A stretch of 64,000 nucleotides of DNA from Aristolochia californica (Eukaryota > Streptophyta > Magnoliopsida > Piperales > Aristolochiaceae), in assembly GCA_029961685.1 (NCBI GenBank), contig JARWKL010000008.1, positions 1,738,501 to 1,802,500 on the forward strand. The letters are read 5' to 3'. Position 1 is the stretch's first letter, and each line of letters begins with the position of its first letter. The notes below the pieces were generated by a model. It did not search any database. It was not told the DNA's origin and was given only the letters and a program-made list of their open reading frames with translations. This document shows, in pieces, positions 43,641 through 55,000 of this stretch. A program made the position numbers and the translations under genes.

Positions 43641-44453
43641 GATTTAAAAAAAAATTAAAGAAAGTACATTGAGAAATTAAAGGTGTGAATAAAAAATTAC
43701 AATTTTTATACTTCAAAAGGAAGGAGGCGCACAATGTAACTTTTCATACTTCCAACTAAGAAGGAGACACTTTTAGACCAATAGATGGATAAAAAGTGAC
43801 CAGGTTTGACTCAAGAGTTAGATAAAAAAACTCAAAAATTAAAAAACCCAATAAGAAAGTTTTGAGATGGAACATAATAATAGAAACTTTCTAAACATAG
43901 ACTTCTCGTATAAGGCAATTACTTTTTAACACAACTTAACCAATTTCAAAATAAAATATTCAAGAGATATTTGTTGGAATGACAGAGGTTTTAAGACTCT
44001 AAAATTTGAAAATTAGAATGAACAAACGAGACTTTCAAATTCAAAAATTTTAGTCTTTGTCACAAGACGAAACTAAACTTATAATGGGAAATATTATTCT
44101 TAAGGAAATTAATGTAATATGAGATCAAACAAAAAAAACATTTTAAGGAAGGAAATATATCTCAAGTTGGTAAATCTTATTCTGCGATCTTCCCTCAAAA
44201 CGAAATATAATAATTTTTCGTCTTAGCTAAAGCCATTTGTGAAGCAAAGCTCTCAACGTTATGGTCGGTAACTGGACTTCTCGATGTCGGCACCTATTTT
44301 GCAGTTTTTAATTCACAGAATGGTTCCTCTACCGCCACCCCCTCTTTTTGGGAATTGGGAACGGAAATGGCAATATTTTTATCTTCTTCTTTGGATTTAA
44401 TGGCGTCTGGAAGTCTTCTGGTGTGTATTTGGTTACAAATCATTAAATGAAGA
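43641..44453. other. AT-rich spacer upstream of the first dirigent gene
   Basis: No gene seen. The TATAAAT at 44454-44460 at its end is the likely TATA box of the next gene. Confidence 0.4.
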
Positions 44454-44554
44454 TATAAATACCCAAGCCAGAGCTTTGAATCGTAAACAATTGAAATCAA
44501 GAATTTTTTTTGATCTTTCATCTTTGTTCCTTCTTTCTCCGAGTTGTCTGCAAA

Positions 44555-45097
44555 ATGGCTAGGAAAATGTCCTTCTTCGTAGCTTTGCTGTTCTGCGTTT
44601 GTTTCTTTGTTGTTTCTCAAGGTGACGAAACTTTCGCCTGTATCGGAAAAGAGAAGGTGACTAATCTCCACTTCTTCCTCTACGACATTCTCAGCGGCGA
44701 CGACCCCATGGTAGTACTGTTGGCTCGGCCAAACGTCACCCTAGGCCCCGCCGAAACCCCTTTCGGTTACCTCTACGCCACCGACGACCTCATCATGGAC
44801 AAGCCCGGCGGGGAGGTGATCGGCAACGCTCAAGGGCTCTACGTCTCCAGCAGCAAGAAGGAGCTCACCCTCGTGCTCATCACGGACTTCGGCTTCACCA
44901 GCGGCCCCTACAAGGGAAGTTCCTTCAGCGTTCTGTCCAGAAACCCCATATCGCATGACAAGAGAGAGCTGGCGGTTGTGGGAGGACGGGGCAAGTTTCG
45001 GATGGCGAGGGGCTTCGCGTTGCTCGATACCTACTTCTTCAATCACACTAATGGCGATGCGATAATAGAGTACAAAGTGACTCTTTTCCATTACTGA
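44555..45097 (+). CDS. Dirigent protein 1, intronless
   Basis: Dirigent proteins guide stereoselective coupling of phenoxy radicals (lignan or related synthesis) in the apoplast. This one has 180 residues with a signal peptide (about 1-23, FFVALLFCVCFFVVSQG). The eight-stranded barrel motifs are NLHFFLYDILSGDDP, GNAQGLY, ITDFGFTSGPYKGSS, VLSRNP, VVGGRGKFRMARGFAL and a terminal DAIIEYKVTLFHY. The loop usually reading DDPLTEGPEP is replaced by DDLIMDKPGG, so its pocket may differ from its two neighbours. The ATG at 44555 begins the hydrophobic signal; an in-frame upstream extension is not needed. AATAAA near 45192 fits a polyadenylation signal. Confidence 0.92.
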   Translation: MARKMSFFVALLFCVCFFVVSQGDETFACIGKEKVTNLHFFLYDILSGDDPMVVLLARPNVTLGPAETPFGYLYATDDLIMDKPGGEVIGNAQGLYVSSSKKELTLVLITDFGFTSGPYKGSSFSVLSRNPISHDKRELAVVGGRGKFRMARGFALLDTYFFNHTNGDAIIEYKVTLFHY

Positions 45098-46278
45098 CAA
45101 CTCGTTCGCGTCGATACTTTTCTGATTCAAGGAAGGAGATTTTAAAAGCTATTGATGTAACATGAAGGGGCTCTCACTTGTTGTTTCAGAAGAATAAAAA
45201 TGAAGTCGTTTCTGGTTCGCCCATGGGCAAGTTCTTTCTTTCTGTAGTTACTAAATAAACGAACTCAAATGGCATGAAGCCACGGTTGAAATCTAAGAGA
45301 AATTTGAGGGTTCTTACGCAGAAGAAGGTGAAATTTCTTCTCATACCGACGATTCAAGAAGCACGTTCTTACACTCCCTCTATCTCATATCTTTAATCGT
45401 TGCCTGCAATTCCCAGTCTTCAGAATAGAGTATCTGCTTCTGGCCTTCCATTAGTTTAACAAAAAAAAGAAAAGAATTTCAAACAAAAGGTTCTTCTTTT
45501 CTGCTCTGTTACAGATAAATCAATACGAATACGAAAGTGAAACTCTAATGTGGGTCAGATCTGCTACGACACAGGCAGAAATCGCACATGTAGCTTTTGA
45601 TTCAGTTTTCTCCCTGATTTGAATTCTTTGATTTTAGAAAGTTGTGGCATGGCAGCCTCATTTTCCCTTTTTTTTTTTTCTCTTACCTTTTTCTTCTTCT
45701 TTTCTCCCTTTTTTTCCTTTCTTTTCCCTCCCAACCAGCTTTTCCTCCCTCGATTCCTTTTTCTACCTCCCTCTCTTTCTTCGTTTCTCTTCTTTCTTCC
45801 TTCTACTTCTCGCTGCCGGCCGCAGCAGCCCTCTCGGGAGCTCGCCGCCTTCGTTTACCCCCAGGTACGCCCTAACGGCGGGAGGGATCTTCAGTAAGCA
45901 GCGCTCTTTCCTGGTTTAAATTCATGGAATCCATCTTCAATTCGTTATCTGCCTTTTGGGGATATGGAATTCTCTTTGGCAAGATTCTCTTCTGTATTTA
46001 ATGGCTTGTCATGGTACTCTACAGAGAAAGTAGAGACAGGGAGAACTACAATTTCTCCCTCATGCTCACCATAGATTTCGGCTTCACCGGCTGTCTTACA
46101 TGCTAAACTAAATCACATTTTTACAATTGAGTCGGGGTGGTATTTATGTAGAACAGAGAAGATAAATACAACATGGGATAAATCCAATAGAACTTATTAA
46201 ATAGGCCAATCTTGTCTAGTAGCAACTGAAATTGTGAACTTATCACAAGCTATATAAGGAGATTTGTTTCAAGAGGTT
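45098..46278. other. Intergenic, pyrimidine-rich patch and a tiny dirigent relic
   Basis: 45650-45800 is strongly T/C-rich (possible leader or simple sequence). About 46040-46090 reads SLMLTIDFGFTG on the plus strand, like the LVLITDFGFTSG strand of dirigent protein 1, so it may be the last trace of another copy. No intact gene. Confidence 0.4.
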
Positions 46279-46540
46279 GGAATCGTATAGTCCGGTGAAG
46301 AAATGTGGAAGAGTAGTAGCATTGGTAGCAGTGGGAGTGGACGGAATCGCATCGTTCAGTGAAGAAATGTAGAAGAGTAGTGGCACTGGTAGCAACTAGG
46401 GCGGACAGAATCGCATTGTCCGGTGAATCTATGTAGAAGAGGAACGACACTGGTAGTGGGTAGGGGGAATTACATCATCGATGAAGAAATGGAAGAGCAA
46501 CAACTTTGGTAGCGGTTGGGGAGGACAAAATCGAGAGTAA
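46279..46540. repeat. 64-bp minisatellite
   Basis: Units start near 46279, 46343 and 46407 (period 64), with a more diverged fourth. Each contains gaatcg-at-gt-cggtgaagaaatgt-gaagag and tggtagca. Non-coding. Confidence 0.75.
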
Positions 46541-46759
46541 ATCATCCGGGTGGCTCATCTTGGGAGGAAGTGGCAGGAAACAGAAAAAAAATTGGGAGGA
46601 CGACAAATAGAGGGATTGAACCATGTTAAATATTGAATTGAATCACACCTTTAAGATTGACTAAGGGTGATATTTTTATAATTTAGAATAGAGAAGATAA
46701 GCTTTATTTGACAAGATAAATAATACATGGGATAAATCCAATGGACTCTCATCTGATAA

Positions 46760-46852
46760 TTCAAAAAATATGGTTAAGACATTCAGTATCCTTCGTAGAG
46801 GCGGTAGCAATGGAGTCATCAAATCGTCATCTTAGACTTTTCGTCTGAATAA
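46760..46852 (+). promoter_or_regulatory. Upstream block shared by dirigent genes 2 and 3 (copy a)
   Basis: About 90 bp (cttcagtatccttcg, ggtagcaatggagtcatcaaatcgtc, ttagacttttcgtctga) matches 48350-48440. It lies about 440 bp before the dirigent gene 2 start. It is either part of the duplicated promoter or a small repeat. Confidence 0.6.
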
Positions 46853-47289
46853 TAGAATAATAAAGCTTATTATGAATAATATGATCAATTATTTAAAGAG
46901 CTAATTAGTTTATTATCATTTTTATTAGTGAAAATTCTCAATAAACTATTATGATTTTTTAATTATCGAATGTTTTACTCTCTTTTGCTGATGTTCCTGC
47001 CCTACTTGTTGGCAGCAATGATCCAAGTGGGTCTCCTCGGTATATCTTGAATCTCTTCCTGACTTTTCTCTCTCAATTTTTTAATCACTTTTGGTGAAGG
47101 ATGGATCCTCTCCAACTGCTGCCATTTTTGTACTCCGACGAGAGCATAGCCTTCCACAAGTAACATACAAAACTTTTGATCACGAGAGGAAGCAATCCGA
47201 AATTATCTATCCGCAGAAATCTGTAATTACCTATGAGTTAACTCGCTATAAATCCATGAACTCGCCTCTCTTCCATCTGTGTAAGAAAC

Positions 47290-47871
47290 ATGGCCCAAGT
47301 AATTTTGCGTTCCCAGTTGCTGCTGCTTGTTTTGATGATACTTCTCATAAGCATCAAAGCACAAGACCCAACGACTAGGCTGCCAGAGGAGAGGGCTGCG
47401 GAGAGCTTCAGAGCCAGAAAAGAAAAGCTGACCCGTCTGCATTTCTTTTTCCACGATGTACTCAGCGGCAAGACCCCAACGTCAGTGACGGTGGCGCAGG
47501 CGGCCATGACCAACTCCTCCTGGACTCAGTTCGATGTGATCAGAATGGCCGACGATCCTTTAACAGAGGGACCGGAGCCAAACTCGACGTTGGTGGGTCG
47601 AGCACAGGGATTGTATGGGTCGGCGGATCAGGAGAATCTGGGACTTTTTATGGCGCTCAACTTCGCTTTCACCAGAGGGAAGTACAATGGTAGCAGTCTC
47701 ACCGTCCTGGGAAGGAACCCGGCTTTGGACGATTTCCGTGAAATGCCCGTCCTCGGTGGCTCTGGGTATTTCCGGTTTGCTCGTGGGTTCGCTGTTCTGA
47801 AGACGTATTCTTTAGACCTGAGCACGGGGGACGCAGTCGTCGAGTATAATGTGACCGTGGCTCATCGCTAG
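47290..47871 (+). CDS. Dirigent protein 2, intronless
   Basis: 193 residues. A signal peptide (LLLLVLMILLISIKA) is followed by a typical dirigent barrel: LTRLHFFFHDVLSGKTP, MADDPLTEGPEPNS, VGRAQGLYGSADQENLGLFMALNFAFTRGKYNGSSLTVLGRNP (split here as one continuous region, residues about 101-143), MPVLGGSGYFRFARGFAVLKTY and DAVVEYNVTVAHR. NGS/NSS/NVT sequons suggest glycosylation. A TATAAAT at 47247 is only about 43 bp before this ATG, implying a very short leader. Closest in the window to dirigent protein 3. Substrate unknown. Confidence 0.93.
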   Translation: MAQVILRSQLLLLVLMILLISIKAQDPTTRLPEERAAESFRARKEKLTRLHFFFHDVLSGKTPTSVTVAQAAMTNSSWTQFDVIRMADDPLTEGPEPNSTLVGRAQGLYGSADQENLGLFMALNFAFTRGKYNGSSLTVLGRNPALDDFREMPVLGGSGYFRFARGFAVLKTYSLDLSTGDAVVEYNVTVAHR

Positions 47872-48349
47872 TAACATACTTAGGGTTCTCGGAGAAGGAG
47901 AACGAGGATCCTTCCCCTTCTTTTCGCAGGTGAGGCTCCTGCCAGGCGGCCGAAGCTTCTGCTAGAGTTAGAAGGGTAGAAGGGGGAGGGGAGCAGCCCG
48001 CCTTCTTCCCTTGCGCTTGACAGGGGAAGGAGGATACGACATAGGACCGTATATGATTTTACCCATTTACCAGTAAATTATTTGTTTATTGAAACGATGA
48101 TATTATCACAGATTATTCATAGAAAATTATCTGATTACCTAAATAAGGATATAAGTAATTTTTAATTTTTAATCCCTTTGCATATAGGTGGCTCGAGCTC
48201 GAGTATCCTTAATTAAAAGGGTTTAGTTCCAATTTCTGCAATTCTATTTCATTCTAGACACATAAATGAACAAATTTTTCTTAAAATCTTGAAAGCTTAG
48301 TCTGCTTATAAAACGAACAGATCTTAATTTAATTCAGATACTCTCAATT
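47872..48349. other. Spacer between dirigent genes 2 and 3
   Basis: GC-rich just after the stop, then AT-rich. No gene seen. Confidence 0.35.
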
Positions 48350-48440
48350 CGAAAAATCTGGTTCAGACCTTCAGTATCCTTCGCAGAGACGGTAGCAATG
48401 GAGTCATCAAATCGTCGTCTTAGACTTTTCGTCTGAGAAG
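48350..48440 (+). promoter_or_regulatory. Upstream block shared by dirigent genes 2 and 3 (copy b)
   Basis: Matches 46760-46852. It is followed by a short tandem duplication (ataaatacacaactgctccgag at about 48487 and 48528). It lies about 680 bp before the dirigent gene 3 start. Confidence 0.6.
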
Positions 48441-49118
48441 ACGACAAGGAATTAAGCTCACGCATGAATTCGTATGTCCAGTTCATAAATACACAACTGC
48501 TCCGAGTTTTCTCCTCATAGTTTATAAATACACAACTGCTCCGAGTTTACCGTCTGAAGTTTGGTTTTTCTCCTTCTTCGAATCAGCGAATCACTCACTT
48601 CAGGCCGAGAGCTTATTCTATGGCGGCGAGGAGGCTACCATTCGACAATTGTTTAGAAGCGTTTACCTGGAAAAAAAAATTATGAAGATTATGATTTGAA
48701 ATAGACGCATCTGATTCTGTTCATTGTCAATTCTTGTTGAGGAACTTCAGAGAAAAAGAATTGGTATTGGTATCTAATCTTCTGATTTCAGATGAAATTA
48801 TATTTTTTAAGAGAATCGCGGGAGTTTACCGTCTGGCTATGATTTTCTGAGTTTCTGATGAGTTGTTGTACTCTCAGAGATAAGATTGTTTGAACTGAAA
48901 AATCCGGTTGCTGAAGACGTGTGGCTTATATTAGTTTCTTTTCCATCGTCGTCGTCCCACAAATCAATAATTCCGTCCACCTAAACCATGTCTGAGAATC
49001 AAAGTGGGTACCAAAATTACTGTAAGTTCGCAAGTCCAAAGCAGGCTGCCTATAAAGCTGACCCTGTAAACCCCCATTTGTCATTCCTGAACTCTGTCTG
49101 GGAGGAGAGAACCGAGAG

Positions 49119-49697
49119 ATGGGGAAGATAGCACAGGGAGTCTTGCTTGTTCTCGCCTTGCTCGCTTTGTCCATGGCGAGAAGCCATTCCTTCGCAGAGG
49201 AGTTAACCCATAGCGGAAACTGGCGCCACAGGCTGGGACTCGGGAAGGAGAAGATAACCCAGTTGCATTTCTTCTTCCATGACACTCTGAGCGGGAAAAA
49301 ACCCAGCGCGGTGCCGATTGCTAAGGCGGAGATGACGGACAAGTCGCCGACGGTGTTCGGGAAGGTGTTGATGGCCGACGACCCTTTGACGGAAGGACCG
49401 GAGCCGACGTCGAAGGAGGTGGGAAGGGCGCAGGGGATATACGGGTCGGCTGGCCAGGAGGGGCTGAGTCTGATCATGGCCATGAGCTTCTCCTTCACGG
49501 AGGGGAAGTACAACGGGAGCTCCTTCAGCCTGATGAGCCGGAACCCAGCTCTGAACCCCGTCAGGGAATTGGCCATTGTCGGCGGCACCGGCGTGTTTAG
49601 GTTGTCTCAAGGGTACGTCGTGGCGAAGACGTACTGGTTCAACAGCACCTCAGGCGACGCCATTGTCGAGTATAATGCCACTCTTGTGCATTATTGA
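49119..49697 (+). CDS. Dirigent protein 3, intronless
   Basis: 192 residues. The signal peptide (VLLVLALLALSMARSHSFA) is followed by ITQLHFFFHDTLSGKKP, MADDPLTEGPEPTS, VGRAQGIYGSAGQEG, MSFSFTEGKYNGSSFSL, MSRNPALNPVRELAIVGGTG, VFRLSQGYVVAKTYWFN and DAIVEYNATLVHY. These are all the expected dirigent barrel elements with several N-glycosylation sequons. TATAAAG at 49051-49057 is well placed (68 bp upstream). A tandem paralog of dirigent gene 2. Confidence 0.93.
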   Translation: MGKIAQGVLLVLALLALSMARSHSFAEELTHSGNWRHRLGLGKEKITQLHFFFHDTLSGKKPSAVPIAKAEMTDKSPTVFGKVLMADDPLTEGPEPTSKEVGRAQGIYGSAGQEGLSLIMAMSFSFTEGKYNGSSFSLMSRNPALNPVRELAIVGGTGVFRLSQGYVVAKTYWFNSTSGDAIVEYNATLVHY

Positions 49698-50481
49698 GCT
49701 TGGAATTTATGTAATGAATAGGAAAATAAGGTTGCAGACTGCCCACTATTGTTGCATCAGATCCTTTTTTTTAAAGGAATCTCTTTGCTATACGTTGTAT
49801 TTGCAGAAGAATCTTTTCTCCGCTTTTCTCTTCTGGCTTCTTGTTCCCCGCTTCCCTTTTCTTCCCTTTTTCTCTTCTGGGTTGTAGACAGCAATGAAGG
49901 ATTCCAGATTTAATGTTTCTTTTTAGGCTCTCAGACGTACGGCATGAACTCGTTCAAAATTAACTCATTAAGGTATGTGAGCATTTTCCGTCAACAAGTT
50001 TCAACTTTCAGAAGCAAAACGGGTAAATCCAAATCGGGGCAGAGAGGAAGAAGGAAGAAGGAAGAAGCCTTGACCGTGCATTTTTGATTATTCCTAGTTT
50101 ATTTGCAACCTCGGCTATGAACCAGAGGAATTGAGCTGTTGTATTATGCTGCAGGTCAGAGAGAGTGGTTATGGGGTAGTCGTCCTCCCAACGTTTCTTG
50201 TTAGTATTAGATTATTGTTTTCAGGAGGCATTTAGGTCAAGAGTTTGGTATAAATCTTGCCTGCTCCCTCTATAGACAAATACGATCTTTTTTCTCAAAC
50301 ATTAGTTCAAAATCACTAGCAAAAGTCCCAGAAACAGAATCTGCAAAAGTCTCATTCCTATGATTCCATCAGTATCTGATTTGATTAAAATAGGAAGAAA
50401 CAAGCAACAATTGTTTCAACCATAACAGCAACTGAGAAGTGAAAAAAACATGCTGAAATCAAGCAACAGAAGTTGCAGTGG

Positions 50482-50836
50482 TTAGTAGTAATGTAGCGCT
50501 GTAACATGACGCTCAACAATGGCGTCTTCTGTTGTGAAATTAAGCCAGTAAGTCTTAGCATGGACGAATCCACGCGCCAGGCGAAACAAAACGGTGCCAC
50601 CAACGATCTCCATTTCCCGAACTAGGTTCGTGATGGGTTTCCGGCTGAGCATGCTGATGGAACTGCCATTGTGCTTCCCCTCCGGGAAACACAAGCTCAT
50701 CACCGTGAGAACAGTGAACTCGTTTCACCCCCTCCTCTGCCATTGGAAGCTTCGAAAAATCCAAACATCTGAGAAGTTTGAAATACAACAGAGAGAAGAC
50801 GAAAACAGAACGCTTAAACACAGTAGAGGAGCCATT
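50482..50836 (-). pseudogene. Truncated dirigent copy on the opposite strand
   Basis: Minus strand from an ATG near 50836 gives a signal-like start (MAPLLCLSVLFSSSLCC). It then jumps, after a stop, to the C-terminal dirigent half: MSLCFPEGKHNGSSISMLSRKP, MEIVGGTVLFRLARGFVHAKTYWLN, and a terminal DAIVERHVTALHYY. The middle of the barrel (HFFxHD through GxAQGxY) is missing. The inverted orientation relative to the other three suggests a separate duplication. Confidence 0.85.
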
Positions 50837-52018
50837 TCTGGCCAGCCTCAGGATTGTCTCAAATAAAAGGATGTACTGTTAGTGATTGGAAGATTTAGAA
50901 CTCAGCCTGGATGTTTAGGTAATCCAATGGCTGATTTGTAGTCACACATAACAGGCATAGGTCAATTATTAATCCTGAGATGGCAGTAAAACTACCATTT
51001 GCGATAGATTTTGATAAAAAAAAACTAAACAGAGAACCCCTTCCTATCGACTTGCTATGATACCAGATACTGAAGTAATTTGCTCACGTCTCTGCACACT
51101 GCCTTCATCCTTCAACAAGAAAATCTTCAGACAGAAAAGGAGTTCGTGAGATGAGCAAAAGACTTGACGCCCACAAGGTATAGGATTTTCCCCTTTCATG
51201 ATCTTTATATTGATAGAATTTTTTTATAATCAAACTAAGCAATTGCATATAAAATCAGTAACCTACTTTATCACAAACAATTTAATTTTATGAACATTTT
51301 AGCTTCATTCTTGCGGTACTCGTGGACTGAAAGGATTGCATCCGTGATAGAGCTTTTAGGAAGACAAGGAGAATCCTCAGACTAATGTGCATCCTCCTAC
51401 TCCAATACCCACAAATGGAGGGACAGGTACAGATAGGCCTGTAAGGCCGGAGGACTAATATAGTACAGAGCAACGCACAAAAATAAAATAAAAAAAACCT
51501 CCAGAGACTTGAATGGATAAGAATAAACATCACAACTTACTTCTCCATTGGCTCAAGGAACTAGCAGTGGGATTCCATAAGAAATAGGTATCAGAGGTAT
51601 GAAATCTGGAGTGTCCTTGCTGTCGTAACCAGGCTTGGGGCGGACACCCATCTCGCAACATATGGCGAGTTTTGACCACTCATCACATCCCGTTTGCTGC
51701 CTGAAGGATCATACCTGCGCGTCGTCTTCTTCCTCGTTTTTATAAGAGCATACGCACTTGAACCTCTGCTGCTCTTACTATATGGGACTAAAACTAACGT
51801 GTATGCAGCAGCATCTTAAATTTCCAAATCATTTTACCCATATTAAAATCTAAAACGTTCCACCCCCTAAAAATTCATGAACGACTATAATAGTATTTTT
51901 TTTTTTAACATACATACAGGGAGGCGAATGGATGTACACATATTGCTGATTAAATATAAGAATTCAGAGGTTAGGTAAATAAATTATCCTGCCGTACTCC
52001 ACAGTGCAAATCTTCGTT
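50837..52018. other. Intergenic spacer
   Basis: No gene recognised on either strand. Confidence 0.35.
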
Positions 52019-55000
52019 GTTTTTTTTATGAAAAGTGTGAATTTGTATAGAAAGAGAAAAATTACGAAAGGAACCGGACCCTGACTCGGTGCACCTGTCA
52101 ATGATGAAGAGACCAAATAAGCGACCAAAGAAGCGATGCAAGTTCCACCATGGTAGAGTCCGAGATGCCTTTAAGGGCTAGCACAGAAGAGAAGGAGGTT
52201 GTTGTGGGCATCATGGATAATACCACCAAAGCTTTTAGGCCGGGGACCGGGACACCCAAAGGTACTACCATCAAAGTTTAGTTTAAGGTAACCAAAAGGT
52301 GAAAGTTTCAAGTCACCATAGTAGGAGAGTGATAGGCCCCGGCCATAGCAGCAATAAGACACAAATATCCTCAGAGGTGGGAGCTGTTAGGAAAAAAAAA
52401 ACTGATGATGACAAACAAAGCAAGTAAATGATAATCATGCACAACACAATGTTTTACGTGGTTCGGAAAATTGTATACGTCCACCACAGGAGCTGTAGAG
52501 GATTTCATTTCAAATCAATTGAGGATTATAATGCAATAAAAAGATTTTCTTTGTTACAGTAGCAGCGTCGTCCCACTATCTCTCACAACAACGACTCCCT
52601 ACTGCCTCTACTAGTAACACCTGGCAAACCTCACTGCAGCAATTGCTGCCTCTACCTCTGCATCTGCCTGCAACCACTGCTACATCTACCTACAGCCACT
52701 GGAAGACCTCCCTACTACATCTGCCTACAGCCACTGGAAGGACTCCCTGATGCAATGACTCCCTCTGGAATCAACGACTCTCTGTCCTCTGGCAACGGCA
52801 AGTCTCCACGACTCCAGCCTCTGGCAACTACGAGTCCATGACTCCAGCCTCTAGCAACGGCGAGTCTCCACGACTCCAGCCTCTAGCAACGACGAGTCTT
52901 CACGACTCCAGCCTCTGATCTGAGCCTATCCTCTCTTTCAGCAACGACGAATCCCGGTGAGACCATAACTCACTGCTTTGTCTTCCTGGCAAGACCAAAG
53001 CTCATTGTTTCGTCTTCCTGCCGAGACCGAAGCTCCTGCTTCGTCTTCCTGATGAAACTCTCTCTTCCGACGACGGCAACGGCAACGGCGTCGCACGGCA
53101 GTGCTCATGGCTCCTTTGTTGTATCTCACAACAACGTCTGGAGTGGCTCCTCTGTTGTACCTCACAGCAAAGTCTGGAGCAGCTCCTCTGTGCTGCCACT
53201 GCAACACCAAGAGTCCTCCTGTCTCTCGGTTTTTGGCAATAGCGTCGGAGTTCCGATCTCCAACGACGGCAACAACGCCGAGCCCAAGCTCCTCCTTTGT
53301 TTCGTTGCGTCACTTTGGATGACGTTGGAGGTCCCGAAGTCCCCAGACACTCTCTGCTTCTTCTGACCAGGACAGCGTTGCCCAGTAGCTTCAGCAACGA
53401 CGTCGACGGCGAGCCTCTGCGGCTCTCTCTTCTATGCGGCAACAGCGAGCCTCTGAGGCTCGCCTCTCTACGGCAACAACGAGCCTCTATGGCTCACCTC
53501 TCTAAGGCAACAGCGCCGACGATGGCACTAGCGTCGTCTTTGGGAATCTGAACCTCCTCTCTACTTTGATAGCACCGTCGAAGCTTCACGGGTCCATGCG
53601 TCGTCTCTAGGCCCTCTGCCTTCCTGCGACAGTGCCAAGATCCGAGCCTACACAGCTCTCTCCTCTCCAGCAATGGCGACGACTTCGCTCGAGCCTCCTT
53701 GCTGCTTCTCACCGAAGCTTCTCTGGCAAACCGAAGGTTCTCCCCCGCTTCGTCTTCCTGGCGCACACATAGGCACCGATACGAAGCGGGGGGGAGAGTT
53801 CCGAGCTTCTCTCTCTTTCTCTTCCCCGGCGTTGAGCGCCCCACAGAAGCCCTTTTCTACAGCTCCCATTGACTCTGATACCCTGTTTTTCCGTTGCGAC
53901 CATCAGTCCCAAAATGTCACCAAAATATCAACGAGAGTGAAACTTAATTTCCCTTCCGTGTAGCACACGCGAAATAGTGAGAGAAAGTATCAGGGCCCAC
54001 CTCTCTGGCGCTAGCCCCGATACTTTCTGACAATTTCCCACTTGAAGATTGATTTCAATTTGTCTTCACACATATCAAAGCGATAGTTTTTCCTCAATCA
54101 TGATATCCCCTACCTCTGCAACTCACTGCCCCTGTCTTCATGCTAGAAGACCAAATGAGGTTGCGTACACCTGGCCAGCTCCCACTTGCATTTGAGCCCT
54201 CTCTTCTGCCATCGTTTTCCCTCAGACCCGAACCTCGGCTCTGATACCAGTTGTTAGGGAAACAAAACTGACAATGACAAACAAAATAGGTAAATGGTAA
54301 TCATGTACAACACAATGTTTTATGTGGTTCGACAAATTGTCTACGTCCACAAGAGTTGTAGAGGATTTCATTTCAAATCAGTTGAGGATTACAATGCAAT
54401 AAAGAGGTTTATCTATTACAGTAGCAACGTCGTCCCACTATCTTTCACAACAACGACTCCCTACTGCCTCTACTAGTAACACCTGGAAAACCTCACTGCA
54501 GCCTCTGCCTCTGCCTGTGTCTGCAGCCAATGCTGCATCTGCTTGTAGCCACTGCTACATCTGCCTGCAGCCACTGGAAGACCTCCCTGTTGCATCTGCC
54601 TGCAGCCACTGGAAGGACTCCCTATTACAATGACTCCCTTTGGAATCAACGACTCCTTGTCCTCTGGCAACGGCGAGTGTTCGTAGCTCTAGCCTCTGGG
54701 AACAGCGAGTCCACGACTCCAGCCTCTGGCAACGGCGAGTCCACGACTCCAGCCTCTGGCAACGGCGAGTCTCTACGACTCCAACCTCTGATCTGAGCCT
54801 ATCCTCTCTTTCAGCACCGGCGAGTCCTGGTGAGACCAAAGCTCACTGGTTTGTCTTCCTGACGAAACTCTCTCTTCCGACATCGCACGACAGTGCTCAC
54901 GCTTCCTCTGTTGTATCTCACAGCAGCGTCTAGAGCGGCTTCTCTGTTGTATCTCACAGCAGAGTCTGGAGCGGCTCCTCTGTGTTGCCACTACAACACC

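Noticed and set aside
46279..46540. CRISPR-like regularly spaced repeats
   Set aside because: Units are contiguous diverged 64-bp tandem repeats without unique spacers, in plant DNA.
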